Source of the DNA: Cafeteria roenbergensis
Taxonomy: Eukaryota; Sar; Bigyra; Bicosoecida; Cafeteriaceae
NCBI GenBank assembly: GCA_008330645.1
Contig: VLTN01000030.1
Coordinates: 324,001-388,000, forward strand
Length of the DNA stretch: 64,000 nucleotides
Direction: 5' to 3'
Shown here: positions 42,753 to 53,377 of the stretch, piece by piece
Layout of the letters: each line of letters opens with the position of its first letter
Position numbering within the stretch: the stretch's first letter is position 1
Position numbers and translations under genes: made by a program
The notes under the pieces: model-generated
What the model was told of the DNA's origin: nothing
What the model saw: only the letters and a program-made list of their open reading frames with translations
The model's database searches: none

Positions 42753-44191
42753 ATGGCTGCGCTCATTGCCGACGTGCTCCCGCGCCTGCGGGAGCTGGAC
42801 ATTGTGCTTGCGTCCACGTCGCCGCGCAGGTGAGAGGCCGACCGCCGCTTGCCGCAGCTCCGCCGCCGCTGTCGCAGCCCGCCTTGCACCCGTCACTCCG
42901 CCCCAATGAGCCACAGCCAACGTGTCTGCACTGTGGCATCCCTTTCGCTGCCGGTATCGGCGCACGGCCCTCAGAACAAGCAACTGTTGCCAGCGCCGCC
43001 CGCAGCGCCGTGGTCGGCCTCTCACCCCGCCCAGCGCCTCCCCTGTCCACAGCCCCCCGGTCCCGACCCCCTCCCGCCTCTCCTGCCTCCTCTACACCCC
43101 CTGGCACTCGCAGAGCCGAGATCCTCCGAGCCATGGGCCTTCCGTTCACGCAGCGCGCCCCGCCCTTCGAGGAGGCTCTCGAGCACCGCCGCTTCGCATC
43201 GCCGGCCCACTACGTGGCGGCAAACGCGTGGGGCAAGGCGCTCTCCATCCTGGCAGAGCCGGCAGAGCCGGCAGAGCACGGCGAGAAGACAGGAAGGGGC
43301 ACCGTCATCGTCGCGTCCGACACGGTGGTGGCTCTGCATCTGGATGACGTGGCCAGCGGGCAAGGCGGCGAGGCGGCTACCGCTGGACCGACAACGACAG
43401 GGAACTCGGCGGATGCCGCCGCCGCCCCCGCCACAGCTTCCGCCGCTGCCGGTGCCGTTGACGCAGCCCCTGCCGCCACGGCCGCTGCCGGTGCCGAGGA
43501 CGCCGCGGCCAGCGCCAGCTGGATGGAAGGGTTTCCTATGTGCGGCTCGGCACGCTCTGCGGAGGCGGGTGGCGGGTCTGATGCTCATCGAGGTGCGTGG
43601 GTGGTGCTTGAGAAGCCTGGCTCTGCCGACAGAGCCGTCGAGATGCTCAAGGCACTTCGCGGGAAGTCGCACTTTGTGTTCACTGCGGTTGCAGTTGCCT
43701 TTCGAGGCCAGGGGAGCGACGGCGCGTCGCTCGCGGAGGAGTCCCTCGCCGCGGCTGCAACCGCTCTGGGTCTCGGTGAACGGCTGCCAGGGTGGGAGGG
43801 TGCCTCGAGCGCCGGCCCTGGGCTCTGCCTGGGGACCACGACCGTGCCTGCGGCTGTGATGGAAGGATCGCCTGCCGCACACACGACCGTTGCCGCTGCT
43901 GGCGGCGCCGGCGGCGGCGGATCCGCTGGCGGCGCCGGCTGCTGTGTTTGCGTGCAGAGCTCGCGCGTGGAGTTTGTGAACTTCTCCGACGCCGCGGCGG
44001 AGGCCTATGCGGCTGGGGGCGAGCCGCTGGACAAGGCGGGCGGATACGCCGTGCAGGGGGCGGGCGGGTCGCTGGTGCGGTCGCTTGAGGGGGACTTTCA
44101 CGCTGTGATGGGGCTGCCGATGGCACTCACGGCCGCGATGCTGCGGCCGGCAGCTGCGCAAGCCGGCGGTCGCGGCTGCGGCGGCGAGTGA
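42753..44191 (+). CDS. Maf-family nucleotide pyrophosphatase with large insertion
   Basis: Maf proteins hydrolyse non-canonical or methylated nucleoside triphosphates to clean the nucleotide pool. The exons are 42753-42829 and 43114-44191, with an intron of 284 nt (GTGAG...CTCGCAG, phase 2), giving 384 residues against about 200 in the family. The splice restores the hallmark LASTSPRRAEILRAMGLPF. Further motifs are YVAANAWGKAL, VIVASDTVVAL (catalytic Asp), VVLEKPGSADRAVEMLKALR, SRVEFVNFSDAAAEAYAA, EPLDKAGGYAVQG and LEGDFHAVMGLPM. Between VVAL and VVLEKP lies an ~85-residue Ala/Thr-rich insertion, and a second Ala/Gly-rich one lies before SSRVEF. All catalytic parts are present, so it is likely active. 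Confidence 0.88.
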
Positions 44192-44587
44192 GCGGCCGCG
44201 ATGCTGCTCGCTACAGCGCATGCAAGCGGGAAACGGAGCCTGCTGAGCGTCGCGCTACATATAAGCCATCGCGCAAGCATTCGGACTCGCACACAGCAAC
44301 TCGCGGTGCGGGGCTGCCGCCAACACTCGGCGCACCGCGGCCCGCCCAGCGCGTGTCCCCCAGCACCGCAGCGCCGCGTCTGAAGCCTTGCGCTCCCACG
44401 GGCAACCCGTCTTTGGAGCGGCAGTCGTCGCGGCTGCGCCTCGGTGCACTTGCTGGCGGCACTGCAATCGGCTCCGAGCGAGCCGACTCCCTCCCCCCTG
44501 CTTGCCTCGCCCACGTGCCCCCCCGCGGCCCCGTATCGACGGATCGGGACTGCAGTCGCCGCATAGCGGCCGTTGGCTGGCTTTAAT
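44192..44587. other. Intergenic between Maf and kinesin genes
   Basis: Both genes are on the plus strand. A TTTAATATGG element ends at the kinesin start codon. Nothing else is seen. Confidence 0.45.
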
Positions 44588-47500
44588 ATGGCTGCGGAGG
44601 CCGTGCGTGTGGTTGTGCGGGTCCGACCGCTGGCAGCGCCGTTGGCTGCCGGCGCGCAGTCTCCCGTGGTCACTGACAGGCGCAGCCACGCTGGGCTCCT
44701 GGGCGCCTCCCTCCTTCCGTTCGATGGCATCCTCGACGACAGGCCTGACCCGGATCAGGCAGGCGGCGGGCCTGGCCCTGTCGTCAGCACTGCAGCAGCC
44801 GACGGGCACTTGCCTGGGCTCGCCGGCCCGGCCTCGCCCGACCCGCCCCGCTGCCCCCAGGCCGCCACCTACGCCGCAACGGCTGGACCCCTCGTGCCGC
44901 GGTTTGTGGCGGGCGAGTGCTGCGCCTGTATCGCATACGGCGCCACGGGCGGCGGCAAGACTCACTCGCTGCTCGGCGCAGCGGCAGAGCTGGCCGGCGC
45001 AGCCGCGACACAAACGGCAGCACCGTCACCACCACCGTCACCACCAGTCCCGCCGGCAGAGCTGCAAACCCCCTCACCCCCCACCCTGCCGCCCCGCGCG
45101 GCGCCCCTGCCGCCAGAGGCGGGAATCCTTCCAAGGACGCTGGTCGACGTCTTCCGCTTGGTCGATCGCCTGCCACCTGCATGCAGGGCCGAGACTGCTG
45201 TGCAGTTTGTGGAGGTGGCGGGCAGCGCCGTCATCGACCTGCTGGCAGAGCCGGAGGCGACTCAGCAGCGATGGGGAGCGAGTCCAAGGCCAGTCAAGCG
45301 CAAGTCACCAGCAGGTCTGCGCCTCCAAACTACCGGCTCAGGCATCGTGACGGTTAGGGGGGCCCTCTGGGCTGACGTCGGCGGCGCCGACGAGGCCCTC
45401 CGGACTCTGGCTCGCGGCACGCGAAACCGCCAAACCGGTGAAACCGCTGCGAATCGTGAGTCGAGCCGCACCCACGCCGTCTTCAGCTTGCGGCTCCGCA
45501 GGAAGCTTCGCGAGGGCGAAACCGCAGCCAGTGACCCCCGCACTCCGTCCAAGGCTTCGGCCGGCGCAGGGGACCCGACCCCTCCGTCAGGCCACGTTGT
45601 TGAGTCGGTGTTTCGTTTCGCCGACCTGGCAGGATCGGAGGGTGTTCGTCGATCGTCGACGTCGGGCGAGCGACTCCGCGAGGGCATCGGGATCAACTCC
45701 GGGCTCCTCGCCCTCGGCAAGGTGGTGGCAGCGCTGACGCACTCGCGAAGTGGCTCTGCTGGAAGTGGCTCTGCAGGGAATGGTTCTGCCAGGTCCCACG
45801 CGTGTGGTGGTGCGCGCATTCTCGGCACGCCGTCGGATGCCAAGCCTGCCACAAGTGACGTTGCCAGCGGGGACAGCGCGATGACTGGCGGGGGACTCGC
45901 CGGCGACTGCGCGTCGGACACCGCCAGCGGCAAGCCCCCAGTCGCTGCGCAATCTCCAGCAGGTCACGCTCCATCAGAAGCCAGTCTGTCGCCAATCCAG
46001 CGGCGGCTCGCCGCATTCCGCCGTCAGTTGGAGTCGTCCAGGCCAGCGGCCCCCCCCGCGTCGCCCAGCGATGCATCGGCCCGTGTGACTCGCCCGGTGC
46101 CAGGGGCGCCGCCCGCGGCTCTGCAGCAGACGTCGACGCTAGCGGGCGATGGCGTTGCGACGTCGCTTCCGGCCTCCGTCTCCGGCACATCTGCAGCCGG
46201 TCACGGCTCAGTCATTGGGATGTCTCCTCAGCCTCAGCGCTCAGGCATTGCCCCGTCGCCATCACGTGCCAGTCATGTCCCGTACCGCGACTCGCCACTG
46301 ACCCGCCTCCTGCGCGACTGCCTCGGGGGAAGAGTGGTCGATGGCAGGCACGTATCCGCCCGGACCGTCATCCTGGCATGCATCTCCCCCGACCCTGCCG
46401 ACGCTGCGGAGGCAGGACCAACACTCCGCTTCGCGTCACGTGCCCGCGGAGTGTTGGTCCCCGTGCTGCGCGCGCAGCCAGTGGCCACGGTGCCGTCAGC
46501 GACGGTTTCGCCGGTCAAGCGCCATAAGAGTCGTTCCGCATCAGACGACCATCATCCACGAGTCTCGCGCGCGTCGGGAGAATCGGAATCTGATGCGTCG
46601 ATCGATATCGGCGACCACGACGATGGAGGCACTGGCCGTGAAACCGCTGCCGCTGGCTCTGCTGCTACAGCTGCCACCACCGTCACGGGGAAGAAAGCCA
46701 GTACAAAACTGACGTCGGCGCGAAACCGCGTGGCGGCCGGTGCTGCCAGCAGAGCCGCGGCGGCTCAGGCGTCGCCCCGACGACGACTACGCACCGGCAG
46801 AGCTGCTGCAGCAGTGGAAGGATCGCCCGCCGCTTCAAGGTCCATGTACGTTGGTCGATCGCAAGCCGGCTCTGCCGGGGGCACCACTTCGCGATCGAGA
46901 TCCTTCGGCGGCGGACAGACTCGCAGCGCGGGGGCAGAGGCCGGTCACGGCGGCAGAGCCGGCCACGGCGGCAGAGCCGGAAGGGAAGGGCGATCGACGC
47001 AGGTGAAGGCGTCCGTGCAGAGCCGCGGTCGCCACGAAAGACCCTCCGTGGGGAGCGCGGATGCGGCAGGGGGCGCCGCTGGGACGGGGAGCGACCCGCT
47101 CGATTTGAGCGACGTGGAGGAAGTGAGCGACTCTGACTCTGAGCGGTTTCGCGAGGAGGCGGAGCGGGCAGCGGTCGCCGTCGCTCAGAACGCCTTTCTC
47201 AAGCAACGGGTGGCAGAGCTCGAGCGCCTCGTTTCGGAAGGATCTCCAGGCAGAGCCAAAGAACCGGAGTCAGGCAAGCAGCGCTCGCCATCCGACACGA
47301 GTCGCGATTCCATCAAGAGCCCATCAGCCGCGGTCATGGTGACGCGTGCGGCGTGGCAAACCCCGCAGCTCTCCCAGCTGGCTCGCGAGGCAGCGTGGCC
47401 CATGCGGTCAGAAGCCAGTCATGAGTCAATCAGGTCCCCATCGTTTGATGCCGTCGGGGCGGCTAGGGGCGCGACGGGTGGGCAAGCCGGTGCGGCGACG

Positions 47501-48964
47501 TCGGGCGATGGGCAGCTGACGTCGCCTCTGGGGTCGCCGTCCCGGCCTGTGCCGGCGGCAGCTGCTGCTGTCTTTCGACAGCGCTTTCGTCGTCACGTGA
47601 CCATGGCGGCTCTGTCGCCGACGTCGGCTGGCCACGCCCCGGCTCCGTCAGCCGGCGGCGCTGCTGGCTCGGGCGGACTGCCAGCACACCGACTGACACC
47701 CAGCGGTTTCGCGCCTGACTCTGCGCTTCCCGCTGACTTGGACTCTAGCATCGGGGAATACTTTGCCCGACAGACTCCGTCCGGCGCGCACTCGGCGAAA
47801 CCTTGCGCCGGCGACGATCAGCCCTCTGATGCTGGCATCAGTGCCGGTGCTGGTGCTGCTGCTGGTGCCGACAGCGCCCCCAGCCGTGCCCCCGGGCTCC
47901 AAAGCAATTGTGAGGGGAAACCGAGCCTGTCGCCCGGTGAGGCGTCCGCGCTGTCGCCCGGTGAGGCGTCCGCGCTGTCGCCCGGTGAGGCGTCCGCGCT
48001 GTCGCCCGGTGAGGCGTCCGCGCTGTCGCCTGGGGTGGCCGAGGCTTGGGCTTCGGCTAATCTTGGCGCCGTGCCAACGTCGATGGATGAGGCGGTTTCG
48101 CGGCTCTTGGCAGCTTTGCAGACAGCAGCCGCTCTCAAGCAAGCTCTGCTGGCAGAGCAGCGACGAGTGACTCCCGGTCCAACGTCGTTGTCGCTCAGTG
48201 GCCCCGCCTCAACGGCTCCACCGCCGGCGGGAGCAGGTGCCGCGCCACGACGCCCCCGTGATACGGCAGTGACCCCCTCGGCCGCGGCTGCGACGCCGCC
48301 CGCCGCCCCTCTGCTAGGCCCTGCGGTTGGCCCTCCGGCTAGGCACGCGCTATCGCATTCAGCGCAGGAATCGCAACGTCAACCGCGCCCTCGGCAGAAC
48401 GTTGCGCCGCCCGTCGCGAAACCGAGCGTGCTGGCGTCTGTTTCGGCGGCAAGCCCTGCAGCCGGGCCTAGCAGAGTTGCTCCGTCGCCCACCCAGCAGC
48501 CGGGCGGCATGCGGTCGCGGCAGACCGCATCGAAGACGTCGGCGAGTCGGCTTGGAGCCAATCAAGGCCAGGTCACGCGTGTGTCTTCGCCCCATCAAGG
48601 CAAGCGCGCGGATGATCCCAGTTCGACCGCCAGCGCCACCGGCGGTGTCTCGGCCGCGACGCGTGAGCGACCCACGGCTGACAGGCAAGAGGCTGCCGCC
48701 GAATCCGCCCAGCCGGCAGGCGCACCCCAGGCCCGCGCCCGGGGCGCCAAGGCGGCCGCCCCTCGTCGATCGCCGGCCCCTCGTCGATCGCCGGCCCCTC
48801 GTCGGCGCCCCGACCCGCTGGCGGGTGTCCACAACGTGATGTCGCTGGGAAAGGCTGCCATCAGCGGGCGCCGGCCCCGGCTGCAGGCTGCCATGGCGCG
48901 GTCCCGGCTGGCGTCGCCCGACGCCGGGCCCCCGGCGGCCAGCGCCCGCGGCAAGGTGGGCTGA
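44588..48964 (+). CDS. Kinesin-like motor protein with long disordered tail
   Basis: This microtubule motor is a single exon of 1,458 residues. The motor domain is N-terminal: VRVVVRVRPL, FDGILDD, a P-loop GATGGGKT at 118-125 (canonical GQTGSGKT), switch I NRESSRTHAVFSL, switch II DLAGSE followed by INSGLLALGKVVAAL, and YRDSPLTRLLRDCLGG with the family end ILACISPD ... TLRFASRAR. Ser/Gly-rich insertions lie between switch II and the YRDS segment and before switch I, so the motor is longer than the usual ~340 residues. A short coiled-coil candidate (AQNAFLKQRVAELERLV) follows the motor. The rest of the tail is low-complexity with repeats of SALSPGEA and PAPRRS. A kinesin subfamily cannot be assigned. 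Confidence 0.9.
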   Translation: MAAEAVRVVVRVRPLAAPLAAGAQSPVVTDRRSHAGLLGASLLPFDGILDDRPDPDQAGGGPGPVVSTAAADGHLPGLAGPASPDPPRCPQAATYAATAGPLVPRFVAGECCACIAYGATGGGKTHSLLGAAAELAGAAATQTAAPSPPPSPPVPPAELQTPSPPTLPPRAAPLPPEAGILPRTLVDVFRLVDRLPPACRAETAVQFVEVAGSAVIDLLAEPEATQQRWGASPRPVKRKSPAGLRLQTTGSGIVTVRGALWADVGGADEALRTLARGTRNRQTGETAANRESSRTHAVFSLRLRRKLREGETAASDPRTPSKASAGAGDPTPPSGHVVESVFRFADLAGSEGVRRSSTSGERLREGIGINSGLLALGKVVAALTHSRSGSAGSGSAGNGSARSHACGGARILGTPSDAKPATSDVASGDSAMTGGGLAGDCASDTASGKPPVAAQSPAGHAPSEASLSPIQRRLAAFRRQLESSRPAAPPASPSDASARVTRPVPGAPPAALQQTSTLAGDGVATSLPASVSGTSAAGHGSVIGMSPQPQRSGIAPSPSRASHVPYRDSPLTRLLRDCLGGRVVDGRHVSARTVILACISPDPADAAEAGPTLRFASRARGVLVPVLRAQPVATVPSATVSPVKRHKSRSASDDHHPRVSRASGESESDASIDIGDHDDGGTGRETAAAGSAATAATTVTGKKASTKLTSARNRVAAGAASRAAAAQASPRRRLRTGRAAAAVEGSPAASRSMYVGRSQAGSAGGTTSRSRSFGGGQTRSAGAEAGHGGRAGHGGRAGREGRSTQVKASVQSRGRHERPSVGSADAAGGAAGTGSDPLDLSDVEEVSDSDSERFREEAERAAVAVAQNAFLKQRVAELERLVSEGSPGRAKEPESGKQRSPSDTSRDSIKSPSAAVMVTRAAWQTPQLSQLAREAAWPMRSEASHESIRSPSFDAVGAARGATGGQAGAATSGDGQLTSPLGSPSRPVPAAAAAVFRQRFRRHVTMAALSPTSAGHAPAPSAGGAAGSGGLPAHRLTPSGFAPDSALPADLDSSIGEYFARQTPSGAHSAKPCAGDDQPSDAGISAGAGAAAGADSAPSRAPGLQSNCEGKPSLSPGEASALSPGEASALSPGEASALSPGEASALSPGVAEAWASANLGAVPTSMDEAVSRLLAALQTAAALKQALLAEQRRVTPGPTSLSLSGPASTAPPPAGAGAAPRRPRDTAVTPSAAAATPPAAPLLGPAVGPPARHALSHSAQESQRQPRPRQNVAPPVAKPSVLASVSAASPAAGPSRVAPSPTQQPGGMRSRQTASKTSASRLGANQGQVTRVSSPHQGKRADDPSSTASATGGVSAATRERPTADRQEAAAESAQPAGAPQARARGAKAAAPRRSPAPRRSPAPRRRPDPLAGVHNVMSLGKAAISGRRPRLQAAMARSRLASPDAGPPAASARGKVG
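47929..48030 (+). repeat. 24-bp coding tandem repeat in the kinesin tail
   Basis: CTGTCGCCCGGTGAGGCGTC plus CGCG is repeated four times exactly, with a partial fifth unit, and encodes LSPGEASA units. The near-identity suggests recent expansion. Confidence 0.92.
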
Positions 48965-49354
48965 TGGTGACTGGCGCATGACTGGGACGCGCTGCTTGGC
49001 TGACTGGGTGCTAGTGACGGCGAGTGGTGGCTGGGCGTTGAGCGTGTTCCCGCGCGCACGCCGCTGGGCGACACGCGGCTGCCAGGCGGTAGGAAGGACG
49101 GGGGGGGAGGGGGGTGCCTTGGGGCGCTGCGAGAGGGGCGGGTGCCAACACTGACCCGATTAACTATGACGACTATGGACTTGCCAAATACTGCGCTGAA
49201 TCACCCGCTCGTTGCAAGCTTGGCAGCGGCACCGCACACTTGCACACGCGTCTGCGCACCCTCGAAGCCCCGAGCAGCTGCCGAGAGCCCGCCGGCGAAC
49301 GCGCAAGCTACTGACTCTGCCAACCCCACCAGCGGTCAGCAGGTCTGCGTTGCC
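48965..49354. other. Intergenic between kinesin and dynein light chain genes
   Basis: This is a tandem plus-strand arrangement. A short G-run lies near 49101-49112. No gene is seen. Confidence 0.45.
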
Positions 49355-50000
49355 ATGGCCGACATGGGGCCAGAGGTGAGCGTTGAGGGCGCAATGCAGC
49401 AGCCGCGCCCTGTGCCCAGCCCGTCCCGCGCCGCGCAGCAGCGCGCCTCTTCCCGCAGGCGCAGACCTGTGCAATATCGGCGCAAGCGCTCGCAACGCGG
49501 CTCCAAGCGCCCGCGGGCCTGCGCTTGAGGGGCGCAAGCGCTGCGCGGGCGCGGTCGAGAACCGGAGGCGCGTCCGTTGTCTCCACCGCCGCAAGCAACG
49601 CCGCCACCGTGCCCCCCCATCCCGCTCCCTATCGTCCCGCCCCTTCCCCGGCCTGCAGCTGGAGTTCATGGCGGAGGACGTGGAGACGGTGATGAAGAAC
49701 GCTGTTCAATCGACGCTGGGGATCGAATGCCCGTGGGTGCCCAGCAAGGTGAACGGCTGGACCGCGCAGATCGTCGAGCACTGCTTGAAGAGCCTCACGG
49801 CCCACAACAAGCGTTTCAAGTACGTGGTCACGTGCGTGCTGCAGCAGAAGGTCGGCGCCGGCATGCACACGGCCATGGCCACCGTCTGGGACGCCGGCTG
49901 CGACGCCCACTGCAAGGTCACCTCCGACCACGGGCAGCTCGAGTGCGTCTGCGCCGTTTACGGGCTGGCCATCAGCCCGACCAAGGACCCGCTTGCGTAG
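49355..50000 (+). CDS. Tctex1-type dynein light chain (DYNLT)
   Basis: This is a cargo-binding light chain of cytoplasmic or axonemal dynein. The exons are 49355-49375 (MADMGPE) and 49659-50000, with an intron of 283 nt (GTGAGC...GGCCTGCAG, phase 0), giving 120 residues, the usual length being about 113. The second exon matches the family along its length: VETVMKNAVQSTLG, VNGWTAQIVEHCLKSLT, FKYVVTCVLQQKVGAGMHTA, WDAGCDAHC and CVCAVYGLAISP at the C-terminal beta strand. It lies next to a kinesin gene, which together suggests a flagellated cell with microtubule traffic, although adjacency proves nothing. Confidence 0.92.
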
Positions 50001-50712
50001 GCCGAGCCCGGCGTCTGAGCTGCGGGGAGAGTAGCGGCGCGGGCCTCAGGCCGCTGCGACGGGTGCTGAAGCAGCCGCCGCTGCAGTTGCCGCAGCTGCG
50101 TTGCTCGACTCCCGAGGCTGAAGGAGCACCGCGGCGCTCGCGCAGCGGTCCGTCGGCAGCATAGTGCGACCTCGGTTCGAGTAGGCCTCGCGTGACGAGT
50201 CGGGGCGTGGGCGCGCCGCCGGAGGGCGCTGCTCGTGCGACTGGCCGGCCAGATGGGAGCGGCGCGGCTCGCCTCGCTTCCCAGCTCGCCCTGGTGCAAT
50301 GCATGGAGCGTCGGGGGGCGGCAGCGTGGTGCCGTGTGCTGGCCCCTGCGCTTAGTTTGCGTGCCCCGCCCCGCGCTGGGCTGTGTCGGCTTGCGGCAAT
50401 CTCTGATGCATTTGTTTGTCCCCCAAGCGCCCGTCGCATGCGCCAGTCCACCTCGCCGCCCCTGTCGAGGCCTCGTGGCACTGCCATGGCGATGCAGATG
50501 CCCACCGCAACCCCGACCACACGCCTAAGCCGCGCCTCCGCCCGCGCGCGCCGCTGCCGCAACCAGCAAATGCAGCCGTGGCTCCCACACTCGGTTCGCT
50601 GCGGCTCTGCCCGCCGGCGCGGGCGGCACTTTGGGCTCCCCAGGCTGTCCAGCACGAGAAAGCCAGGCCAGCTCCAGCCGCAGCGACCAGCAACGCACGA
50701 GTTTCAGCCGAG
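50001..50712. other. Intergenic between DYNLT and GPATCH4
   Basis: The frame of the next gene's first exon continues upstream into this region, but the sequence before the ATG at 50713 has no recognisable homology. A 5' leader or an unseen 5' exon is possible. No separate gene is seen. Confidence 0.4.
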
Positions 50713-52207
50713 ATGCCCACGGGGACGCCCATGGAGGCCCCGTTTCTCGTTGGGAACCGCACCGTGGGCCGGCTGGCCGCTGGCACGAACGAGGCCGCGG
50801 CCGGCGCCGTCAGCCACTTCGCCAAGCGCCAGCTGCAGAAGTTTGGGTGGAAAGAGTGAGGCTATTGCGCAGCGGGTGGGCCGGGACGGCGGCTGGGAAG
50901 GGCACCGGTGGCGCGGGCCGGAGCGTGTCCGCCGGCTGGTTTCCGTCGCGCTGCAAGCACGCCCCGCCACTGTTGCGCTGGCGGGCAGTGCCCTGCATCA
51001 GCCGCACTGAGCATGGCGGCGTGTGGATTGCTTCGGTGCCAGGCCGGCTGGGCAGCGGGGGCGAGGGCGTGCGCCGCGATGAGCGGGACTGAGGTTCGCG
51101 CTTGGCCACGCCAGCCCGATTGCGCGCCAGCGCCGCCTGGGTGCGACCGCAGAGGGGACGGTCTCGGCAAGGAGCGCCAGGGCAACGTCAAGCACGTGGC
51201 GGTTTCGCGCAAGGACGACAGCCAGGGGGTGAGCCGACGGCTGCCGTGGCGTTGCCGATTGCGGCAGCTGCGGTTGCGGCTGCTGCGATGGCGGCTGCCG
51301 CTGCGGTTGCGCCTGCAGCTGCGGCTGCTACGCCGGCTGCAGCGGTGGGAGACTGGGGCGCCGGGTGGGCCGCGCAGGGCTTGCGTCGCGCGGCGGCCAG
51401 CGGTCACGGCGCAGTCACCAGGCGGTCGCCGAGCAGTCACCGCTCAGCGCCGCGGCTGGCTGACAGACTGCTGAGCGGAGCGCCTGCTAGGGGGGGGCTG
51501 GACCCTCGTCCGATGCGTGTGGGGCGGGGAGGGGGGGGGGGGGGCGGGCGCTTCGAATGGACACCGCTGTGCGCTGTGCAACCGCGACGCGCTGGCGTGT
51601 GGCCGTCCTGTGACTCGCTTGTGATGCTTCGCAGATTGGGTTCAGCCAGAACGGCGACTGGACGGATCAGTGGTGGTGGGGCAAGGGGTATGGCAGCTTC
51701 AAGGTGAAGGTGCGGCGGGACAGCGCGACGTCGGCGGACGTGTCGAGCGACGACAGCGACAGCGACAGCGACGGTGAGGGGGCGAGGGGGGGGCGCGAGG
51801 CCGCGGCTGTGGCGGCCGCGGGCGGCGCCCCGACGGACGAGGAGCTGCTCCGTATGTGCGGCGGCCGGCGCCTCGGCATGCGGGCGCGGGGGTCGCAACA
51901 GGGCAAGTGGAAGCGGGCAGAGGCGGCGGTGGCAGAGGCGGCGGCGGCGGCGCTCGCGGCGGCCGCTGGCGCGGACGACGACGACGAGGAGGCGCGGCGC
52001 GCTGCTCTCACGCTCGCCGCGTCGGGCGCCAGCCGCAAGCGGGCTAGGGACGAGGCGGGCGTGGCAGCCCCGTCTGAGCCGCCGGCGCGGCGCGCTGACG
52101 GACCCAGAGAACCTCTGCGCTTGCGTCTAGCGGGCGTGGTCACGTCGGCAGAGCTGCTCAAGCAGATGGGCGCAGCGGCGGCGCTGGCGGGACGCGTCTC
52201 CACGTAG
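50713..52207 (+). CDS. GPATCH4: GPATCH4-like G-patch protein
   Basis: This nucleolar G-patch protein family is thought to activate a DEAH helicase in ribosome or snRNA processing. The exons are 50713-50855, 51153-51228 and 51635-52207. The introns are 297 and 406 nt (GTGAGG...CCGCAG and GTGAGC...TTCGCAG; phases 2 and 0). The product is 263 residues. The G-patch spans exons 1-2: FAKRQLQKFGWKEGDGLGKE, then RQGNVKHVAVSRKDD. Exon 3 continues IGFSQNGDWTDQWWWGKGYG, matching the conserved 'W(W)' segment after the G-patch in GPATCH4. The tail is acidic (DDSDSDSDG), then basic (GASRKRARDE), as common in nucleolar proteins. A second ATG at 50731 is equally possible as the start. Intron 2 contains a G-run of about 14. 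Confidence 0.85.
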
Positions 52208-53377
52208 GCTGGCAGCGCCAGTGCATCTGCCAGAGCTGGCCGAGGCCGCAGCCGTGCGCCCGAGTCAGTCGCGGTGCGGCGGCGCAGGCGATGCGTGTGA
52301 TGTGTCGGCGATTGCTTTTGCGTGAGGGCGAGTGCGTGCGGCCGAGCGGTGATCAGCAAAGACTTACGAGCTGGCCAAAGCGCAGAGTGCGCGACGATGG
52401 CGTCTGGCGCGCCCAGCTGGCCGGAGCGCGGAACGTAGCTTGTAGGCCGATCAGCTGCTGTGACAATGGCATGGCTCTGCGCGAGGGGCTGGCTGCACAA
52501 CGACACGAGCGGCTGCTGGGCGCGCGCACGAGGCGACGAGGGAGGCGTTGCAAGCGCCGTGTGTGGAAGCAGGTGGCGGTGGGCGCGCGCACGCAAAGAA
52601 CAACACGTGGCACGCCAATGCAGCCAATCACGAGAACGCAGCGAGATTCAGCGGATTGGAGGCGCCCCGTGGCGATGCTCCCGATGTCAGAACGAACGGA
52701 AGCCTGCACGAAGCATCGGGTTTCCTTTGCAAGCGTGGCTGGAGTTTCAGGGTCTTTTGCTAAATCAACATGTGTTTGAGACGCTGGACAGCTCTTTGCA
52801 AGGCAGATGTCAGTGTTGAGCACGCAGACCTGGCACAATGACGACAGAAGCAGAAGCAGATGATGTCGCGGGGCCAGCTCACCGTGCTTGCTTGGAGGGG
52901 AGAGAGCAACGGTGCAATGCTAGCAGGGCGAATCACAGAGCGATTCGTAAGGCGACTGCCGCACACGGCAATCCACAAGCCTGCAATACTGCGAGTATTG
53001 ACACCAGGCGGAGCAGGCGACGCCAGGAAAGCCGGCCTGAAAGAGTCAATCAAAACAATGCCATGTGCCAACAGCGTCTCCGTCCTGCGATTGAGGCTTG
53101 CAGCCGGGTTCGCCTTGGTTGCGGTTCGTTCGGCGTCAGGCATGGCCGGTCTCCGCAATGCTCTCGTCCCGTGGTCGCTCGGCATGCACTGGCGTGCAAC
53201 AGGAAGACCGGGCGCAACGCGCGCTGGCAAGCGCAGTTGGGTCTGCTCCCGTCCCCACGAAACCAGCGTTTTTGCGGTGTGGATGCCCGCGATGCCGAAG
53301 GGCAGAGCCGCAGCACCTGTCTCCGGCAAGCGCTTCACACTGCGCGCCAAGCGCCGTGCTTTTGGCTTCGGGCAGCC
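52208..53377. other. 1.2-kb gene-free region with lower GC
   Basis: This is the longest gap in the right half of the window. GC is visibly lower than in the genes (for example 52,720-53,050). Open frames are short, Arg/Cys-rich and without donor-acceptor logic. It should contain the GPATCH4 3' end and the BCD1 promoter. An RNA gene could hide here, but I recognise none. Confidence 0.45.

Noticed and set aside
52208-53377. A gene in the large right-hand gap
   Set aside because: Open frames on both strands are Arg/Cys-rich, lack splice logic and family motifs, and the region has lower GC than the genes.
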